A stretch of DNA of 10,258 bases from Pseudomonadota bacterium. Lineage in GTDB: Bacteria; Desulfobacterota; Syntrophobacteria; Syntrophobacterales; Syntrophobacteraceae. Within the stretch, counting starts at the first letter, position 1. The number at the start of each line of letters is the position of its first letter. The notes below the pieces were generated by a model that ran no database searches, had not been told where the DNA came from, and saw only the letters and a program-made list of their open reading frames with translations. The position numbers and the translations under genes were made by a program. Shown piece after piece: positions 7,101 to 10,258 of this stretch. The stretch lies in the NCBI GenBank assembly GCA_023416335.1, contig JAEZHY010000191.1, positions 1 through 10,258 of the forward strand, read 5' to 3'.

Positions 7101-7801
7101 GCTGGAATGACAGCGGGGTCATATTGAACGGTGTTACCGCGAATGCGGGCACCCCCAGGAAGCACGTTGTCGAATTCAAACCCATGCTTGGTTGGGAAAG
7201 TCCCCCTCCGCAAAAGATAACCGTCCACGGCGATAATTTCGTCCAGGTTTCGGGCGAATACTCGCCGACTGTGCCGGGATCGCTAAAATTGACGATTTCC
7301 CCACCGGAAGCGGTATCGGCGGGTGCAAAATGGAGAATCGATTTTGGAAGCTGGTACAAAAGCGGGGAGGCGGTCCCGCTGAATCCGGGCACACACAGCA
7401 TAACCTATACGAACATGCCCGGCTGGGTGCAGCCGACGACCGACTCGGTAAAGGTGGAGAGCAGGAAACAGGCATCCGTCGATGTCTCCTATTCGCGTCC
7501 GAGCCTCTCGGTAGCCGGTTTGACTGAAGCGACAAAGCTGACTGCAGGCAAACGGCAGCTTATCAAATGGAATTTTACCGGCGACATCGGCCCCAGGGTC
7601 AAAATCGAGCTTCTGAACAAGAACTCCAGCCGGCTCCTGGCGGAGAGTGCGCCCTCGGGAGAAGCCGGGACCGGTTCGTGTGAGGTCATGCTGCCCCGGG
7701 ATCTCAAAGCGGGCTCCGGTTATCGGATCAGGGTCGCCTGTGCCGGCGATTCGCCTGTATCGGGGAAAAGCCCGGCTTTTTCAGTTGTGAAAGGGAAATA
7801 G
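4181..7801 (+). CDS. Giant secreted SBBP beta-propeller / PEGA-like repeat surface protein
   Basis: This 1206-residue exported protein has a signal peptide (PALLFLLIAGLF core, probable cleavage after GALGA near residue 32). The order is: a DUF7948-like N-terminal region (about 45-280, with YFIENRGQV and LIIDPVLVYST); seven SBBP repeats (281-740); one PEGA-like repeat (777-850); a Ser/Gly/Asp-rich linker (about 851-950); two more PEGA-like repeats (951-1033 and 1035-1106); and an Ig/Kre9-like domain (about 1107-1206, with LTAGKRQLIKWNFTGDIG). No transmembrane anchor, LPXTG or PEP-CTERM motif is seen at the C terminus, so it is probably secreted or held non-covalently. SBBP proteins are common in Desulfobacterota and related bacteria. 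Adhesion or polymer binding is the usual guess, but no enzyme motif is visible. It stands alone, preceded by a 526-base non-coding region and followed by a convergent minus-strand module. Confidence 0.9.
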   Translation: MCNLRKNVPALLFLLIAGLFCDCMVPHGALGAPVSNERTLRSPVQGLPAIYGQLPLYFIENRGQVREGIKFYQKGEGHVAWFGEDGISLTLYEDPPGGPSASRHPGERLTSDLKTPLPSAATARLIPKWLKEQDSRLSALEPQTHKVNSFIGKDPRKWVAGVPTYNAVVYHGNEIDLKFYADARRLEYDVIVKPGVDPSLVRFECVGVETLEINGNGELVIGLPDGKTLVQKKPYIYQEISGTRVAREGKFRVLDNEAGREFGFEIGWYDRELPLIIDPVLVYSTYLGGTGDDYARAVAVDSAGCAYVAGNTFSFDFPTVGPYQATSTVDTVFVAKFNAEGTGLVYSTYIGGGGGSSYGMGIALDGESAVVVGYTKASDFPILCAVPGQETMRTPVSVEGEHGSTCFVTKLSSSGDTLVYSTFLGGTVEDEALAVAVDADGNAYITGTTLSADFPVTSSAYLKTKRNSADAFVTKLSPLQSHGSSSYPELVYSTYLGGRDMEWATCIAVNSAGEACVGGVTYSDDFPSYRALSGQSVKKGTSESGFITQLNTSGTGLVLSTFLGGSGIEGDGIYALALDTSNGIYVTGDTSSDDFPILNAFQKQKPGSHSAFVTKLTLSPGDSAQLAYSTFLGGGGARNNANCIGVDSRGNAHIAGTTNSKDFPLLDPVCMYPDNADTMGFITKLTATGAGLLYSTYLGGNGSDGGRGMVSANNYVYGIAMDRADYAYVAGYSSSIAFPTKNAWQSALAGELATNIGDAIIARLQDTGTHDTPQTGMLRVDISPKSAIDAGALWNVDGGEWQKSGTTLTGVALGTHQVRFGTVSGWTSPSPVSVTVELYRAALASATYTQNSSSGSGSGSTGTTGLWLPYSSTSSFSSGDHEDGRKDQQASPNNSGQGFHPFNLKDDAASDKKTQATGSAAAASQTGVTVSGAGNDNVQSTVNYVALRTGTVQVTIQPPGAVDAGAKWRIDNKSWNDSGVILNGVTANAGTPRKHVVEFKPMLGWESPPPQKITVHGDNFVQVSGEYSPTVPGSLKLTISPPEAVSAGAKWRIDFGSWYKSGEAVPLNPGTHSITYTNMPGWVQPTTDSVKVESRKQASVDVSYSRPSLSVAGLTEATKLTAGKRQLIKWNFTGDIGPRVKIELLNKNSSRLLAESAPSGEAGTGSCEVMLPRDLKAGSGYRIRVACAGDSPVSGKSPAFSVVKGK
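5018..6400 (+). repeat. Seven SBBP beta-propeller repeats within the surface protein
   Basis: Each unit opens with L-x-Y-S-T-[YF]-[LI]-G-G, continues with an A-V-D-x-x-G-x-x-Y-V-x-G strand pair and closes with x-x-D-F-P. Units start near residues 281, 344, 418, 490, 557, 626 and 692, a period of 63-74 residues. Seven units would suit a closed beta-propeller. The fifth has LVLST in place of LVYST, and the last ends in IAFP instead of DFP and carries an insertion. Confidence 0.85.
6509..7500 (+). repeat. Three PEGA-like repeats split by a low-complexity linker
   Basis: Three copies of a roughly 75-residue beta-rich unit share I-x-P-x-x-A-[IV]-x-A-G-A-x-W-x-[IV]-D, then W-x-x-S-G, then a G-W-x-x-P turn. 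Copies lie near residues 777-850, 951-1033 and 1035-1106. Copies 2 and 3 share AGAKWRID and adjoin each other. Copy 1 (AGALWNVD) is separated from them by about 100 residues rich in Ser, Gly, Asp and Ala. PEGA-type repeats are usually extracellular or envelope-associated. Confidence 0.75.
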
Positions 7802-7819
7802 AGGCCAGGACACGGGAAT

Positions 7820-8019
7820 CTAGCTTCGTGGCCGCCTGATGCGGCCTTTGCTGGGCTTTCGCGATGCTTTTGGATCGGGAGGCATCCATCCTCCGGGCTC
7901 ATACCCCAAAACCATGTACTCCTTGATATCCGCCGTGTGGTCCCCCACCGTACATTCGGGTACTGGTTCGGAGCAAAACGATAACGAGGCGGCTGTTTTC
8001 CTAACTGCTTTTTCGCCAT
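7820..8019 (-). pseudogene. Small hypothetical gene downstream of the primase-helicase, apparently frameshifted
   Basis: The minus strand has ATG at 8019, preceded by GGAGG with a nine-base spacer and only 23 bases after the helicase stop, so it would be co-transcribed with that gene. It starts MAKKQLGKQPPRYRFAPNQY, which looks like a genuine N terminus. After G26, in a run of five G (7942-7946), the frame continues as unconvincing sequence to 7720, overlapping the end of the convergent gene by 82 bases. Restoring one G switches to the other frame, which reads DHTADIKEYMVLGYEPGGWM and on to a basic tail, and stops at 7820, neatly between genes. That gives a 66-residue product. It could be a 1-base deletion, a sequence error or a slippage site. 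The alternative is an intact 99-residue protein read straight through. I do not recognise the family with certainty. Confidence 0.42.
7830..7849 (+). terminator. Weak intrinsic terminator after the surface-protein gene
   Basis: A 6-bp GC-only stem, GGCCGC/GCGGCC, with a CTGAT loop is followed by only three T residues. It lies 29 bases after the stop codon at 7801. The short T tract makes it marginal. Confidence 0.4.
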
Positions 8020-8028
8020 GAAGATCCC

Positions 8029-8033
8029 CCTCC
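8029..8033 (-). promoter_or_regulatory. Strong ribosome binding site for the small minus-strand gene
   Basis: GGAGG within GGAGGGGG on the minus strand lies nine bases before ATG 8019. It is the main reason to believe that translation really starts there. Confidence 0.55.
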
Positions 8034-8042
8034 AAAGCCGAT

Positions 8043-10258
8043 TCACTCCTCAATTGCATATCCCAGTCTCTTATAGCCGAGTCGCCTGCGGCCGTACATC
8101 TTCGCAAGCATTGGAACGCCGAGGTCGGCGTAGTCGTAGACAACCACTTCCTTTTTGCTTTCGTGAAGACGGTGCAGACGTCCGGCATACTGGGCGAGCA
8201 CTCCGCGCCATGACACCGGAAGCGCCAGGAAGAGCGTATCGAGGCGTGCGTCATCGAAACCCTCGCCCAGGTAGCGTCCCGTCGCGATGATTACCCTCGG
8301 CTCATCGTCGGCTATCGCGGCCAGCCTGCCGGATGCGAGTTCCCGCTCCTTGCGCCCCATTCCTCCTTTCAGGACAATGATGTTGGATATGTGAGAAGCG
8401 AGTCGGTCCACGAGTGCTGCAAGATGCTCCTTGCGCTCCGTAAGCACCACCGGGCAACGTCCGGCTTTGACGGCTTCGACGACATCCCGGACGATCAGGT
8501 TGTTTCGTATTTCGTCCGCAACCAGGGCGGAATAGATTTCGTGTATCGCAAGGTCGTCTCTTGCCTGGAAAATATCCGGAAGCGAAAATTCCGTTTTCCG
8601 CAAAACAACCCTGTGTTCAAAGGGCCTCTCCGTTGCCTGTCTGCGCTCATCGATGTGATACCGCACGGGACCGCATTGCATGAAGATGATGGGATGGTGC
8701 CCGTCCTTCCTCGTAATCGTGGCTGAGAGCCCCAGGACATACTTCGCTTTGCATTGCCTCGCAACGTTCTCGAAGCTTTTGGCTGAAACGTGGTGGCATT
8801 CATCGACGATCAGCTGTCCGTAATCTCCGACCAGGTCATCCACCACGCCCTTCCTGAAAAGACTCTGGATGAGAGCGACATCGACGATCCCGGTTGGTTT
8901 TCGCCTTCCGCCTCCGATCTGGCCGATCTGCCCGGGGCCCAGTCCGAGCAATGTACCGAGGCGGGAAACCCACTGGTCGAGGAGTTGCCTGCGATGAACA
9001 AGTACGAGGGTATTGACCTTCCGACTGGCTATGATGCTCGCCGCAACAACCGTTTTCCCAAAGGCGGTGGGAGCCGAAAGTACACCTGTGTCATGAGCCG
9101 ACAGGCTATCTGCCGCTATTTGCTGGTCGGGTTTTAGAACGGCCCTGAATTGGACGTCGATAGGTACCCCGTGGGACCTTTCATCCGTCACGTTGGGTTT
9201 GATCCCTAATGATTTTAGAAGGTCGGTCACCTCTTCCAGGCAGCCTCTGGGAATTCCGATGTGCTGAGAAAAATCCTCGCAGCAGCTTATGATCCGCGGC
9301 AACTGGAAGGTTGGAAGGCGCATGGCCTGGGCTTTGTAGAATTCGGGATTCTGAAAAGCTGCGAGCCTGATCAGCCGGTTCGTCAGACCCGGGGTGAGGT
9401 CCTTTTTTGCGACATAGATCTGATTTCCCAGGATAAGGTCGAGCTTCCCCGGCAAAGGCCCTTGGATGGGAGGCTCTTTCCCGCGCCTTGAAGGCGGCGC
9501 GGTCCATGGTTCCCCATCGTCTTCTTCGACGGGGACCATCTTCACCCCCATTATCCGGCCGCGGCCTGCCGCTTCCGACACAATCGTTTCGACTTCGCGC
9601 GGATCCATGCGGCGCACGGATGAAAGAAAGGCCCACTGGTCGGGGTAGGGCTGGAAAGATTCATCGACAAAAAGGCTGTTACCGTTCTCGCGGGGTTTTC
9701 TCTGCAACGGAAGGGCAATGAGGTTTCCGAAGCCGCCCCTGGGCATGGTGTCCTGGTTCGGGAAGAATCGGTCATACGAATCGAGGCCGATTTCGGGCCG
9801 CGTCTCCATGGCTTCGGTCAAGACGAACGAGCCCAGTTGCCGTGCAAGCGCCGCGGGAACGGGAGAGGAGAAGAAGATCCACAGATGCCCTCCATTTCCC
9901 GAACGGGACCGTTCGACAGCGGCCGGAATATTTCGTGACCTGCACACTTCCATAGCAGACTGGATATCCTCGATCCACATGCTCTTGTCGAAATCGGCCG
10001 CAATGAACCGGCAGGTCTCGTCCGGAAGCAGAGGATAGACACCCACGGTGAAGTCGCGTTTCGACCTGCTGTCCGGATCAATGCCGAGAAGGTGGTTCCT
10101 GATGACCTCGTCGGTGAGGGAAAGAAATTCGCGATGAGTGCATTCGCCGCACTTAACCTTTGGCTTTTTGCAAACCCGCCGTATCCATTCGTTCCGGCAA
10201 ACCGGCTGATAGCCGGACTTCCCGGTCTTTGTACTTTCGAACCTTCTCGGGTATACGT
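8043..10258 (-). CDS. Archaeo-eukaryotic primase-superfamily II helicase fusion, TOTE conflict-system type (5' partial)
   Basis: The frame is open to the right edge, so the N terminus is missing; 737 residues are visible. Below, residues are numbered from the GTG codon at 10046, which is not the true start. Upstream of it is a Cys cluster of pattern C-x8-C-x6-C-x2-C (from CRNEW to KCGEC), probably zinc-binding. The primase domain follows: AADFDKS with D18 and D20, SGNGGH ending in H54, and PNQDTMPRGGFGNLIALPLQ (96-115). After a linker domain comes a DEAD/DEAH-like helicase: Walker A PTAFGKT (K331), the VHRRQLLDQW segment, DECHH (D415-H419), SAT (441-443) and QYAGRLHR (619-626). All key residues are intact. 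Proteins of this architecture are annotated as TOTE conflict-system components, linked to mobile elements and defence. The biochemical role (primer synthesis plus duplex unwinding) is inferred from the family. It appears to be followed by a small co-oriented gene. Confidence 0.9.
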   Translation of the reverse strand, partial: VYPRRFESTKTGKSGYQPVCRNEWIRRVCKKPKVKCGECTHREFLSLTDEVIRNHLLGIDPDSRSKRDFTVGVYPLLPDETCRFIAADFDKSMWIEDIQSAMEVCRSRNIPAAVERSRSGNGGHLWIFFSSPVPAALARQLGSFVLTEAMETRPEIGLDSYDRFFPNQDTMPRGGFGNLIALPLQRKPRENGNSLFVDESFQPYPDQWAFLSSVRRMDPREVETIVSEAAGRGRIMGVKMVPVEEDDGEPWTAPPSRRGKEPPIQGPLPGKLDLILGNQIYVAKKDLTPGLTNRLIRLAAFQNPEFYKAQAMRLPTFQLPRIISCCEDFSQHIGIPRGCLEEVTDLLKSLGIKPNVTDERSHGVPIDVQFRAVLKPDQQIAADSLSAHDTGVLSAPTAFGKTVVAASIIASRKVNTLVLVHRRQLLDQWVSRLGTLLGLGPGQIGQIGGGRRKPTGIVDVALIQSLFRKGVVDDLVGDYGQLIVDECHHVSAKSFENVARQCKAKYVLGLSATITRKDGHHPIIFMQCGPVRYHIDERRQATERPFEHRVVLRKTEFSLPDIFQARDDLAIHEIYSALVADEIRNNLIVRDVVEAVKAGRCPVVLTERKEHLAALVDRLASHISNIIVLKGGMGRKERELASGRLAAIADDEPRVIIATGRYLGEGFDDARLDTLFLALPVSWRGVLAQYAGRLHRLHESKKEVVVYDYADLGVPMLAKMYGRRRLGYKRLGYAIEE

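Noticed and set aside
7830..7849. Strong intrinsic terminator
   Set aside because: It has a 6-bp stem and only three T residues, so it is listed only as weak.

Overview
The window is GC-rich, densely coded bacterial DNA. It carries a molybdopterin/iron-sulfur/cytochrome b respiratory cluster and a giant secreted protein with SBBP beta-propeller repeats and PEGA-like repeats. This mix suggests a Desulfobacterota-type anaerobe, for example a Syntrophobacter-like syntroph or sulfate reducer. The assignment is an inference from gene content; no rRNA or other taxonomic marker is present.

Layout. (1) 3-3654, plus strand: a four-gene redox operon. It holds the 3' part of a formate-dehydrogenase-like molybdopterin oxidoreductase, a small exported helix-hairpin-helix protein, a four-cluster ferredoxin subunit with a C-terminal membrane anchor, and an FdnI-type diheme cytochrome b. 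The three conventional subunits match the alpha/beta/gamma plan of membrane-bound formate dehydrogenase: substrate oxidation or reduction at Mo/W, electron transfer through FeS clusters, then exchange with the quinone pool at cytochrome b. The helix-hairpin-helix protein is the extra, unexplained member. (2) 3655-4180: a 526-base non-coding stretch. It has a 12-bp perfect hairpin just after the operon, then two tandem copies of a roughly 70-nt element. Both copies fold into the same two-stem RNA, and their sequence differences preserve pairing. (3) 4181-7801, plus strand: one 1206-residue exported surface protein with a DUF7948-like N-terminal region, seven SBBP repeats, three PEGA-like repeats and a C-terminal Ig/Kre9-like domain. 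(4) 7802-8042: a short convergent intergenic region with a weak terminator and, on the minus strand, a small gene with a strong ribosome binding site whose frame appears broken. (5) 8043-10258, minus strand: most of an archaeo-eukaryotic primase plus superfamily II helicase fusion of the TOTE-conflict-system type, with its N terminus beyond the window edge.

The redox operon and the surface-protein gene are ordinary chromosomal material. The most interesting undescribed signal is the tandem RNA-like element at about 3741-3915. The primase-helicase, with its possible small downstream partner, looks like an accessory or mobile-element-associated module.
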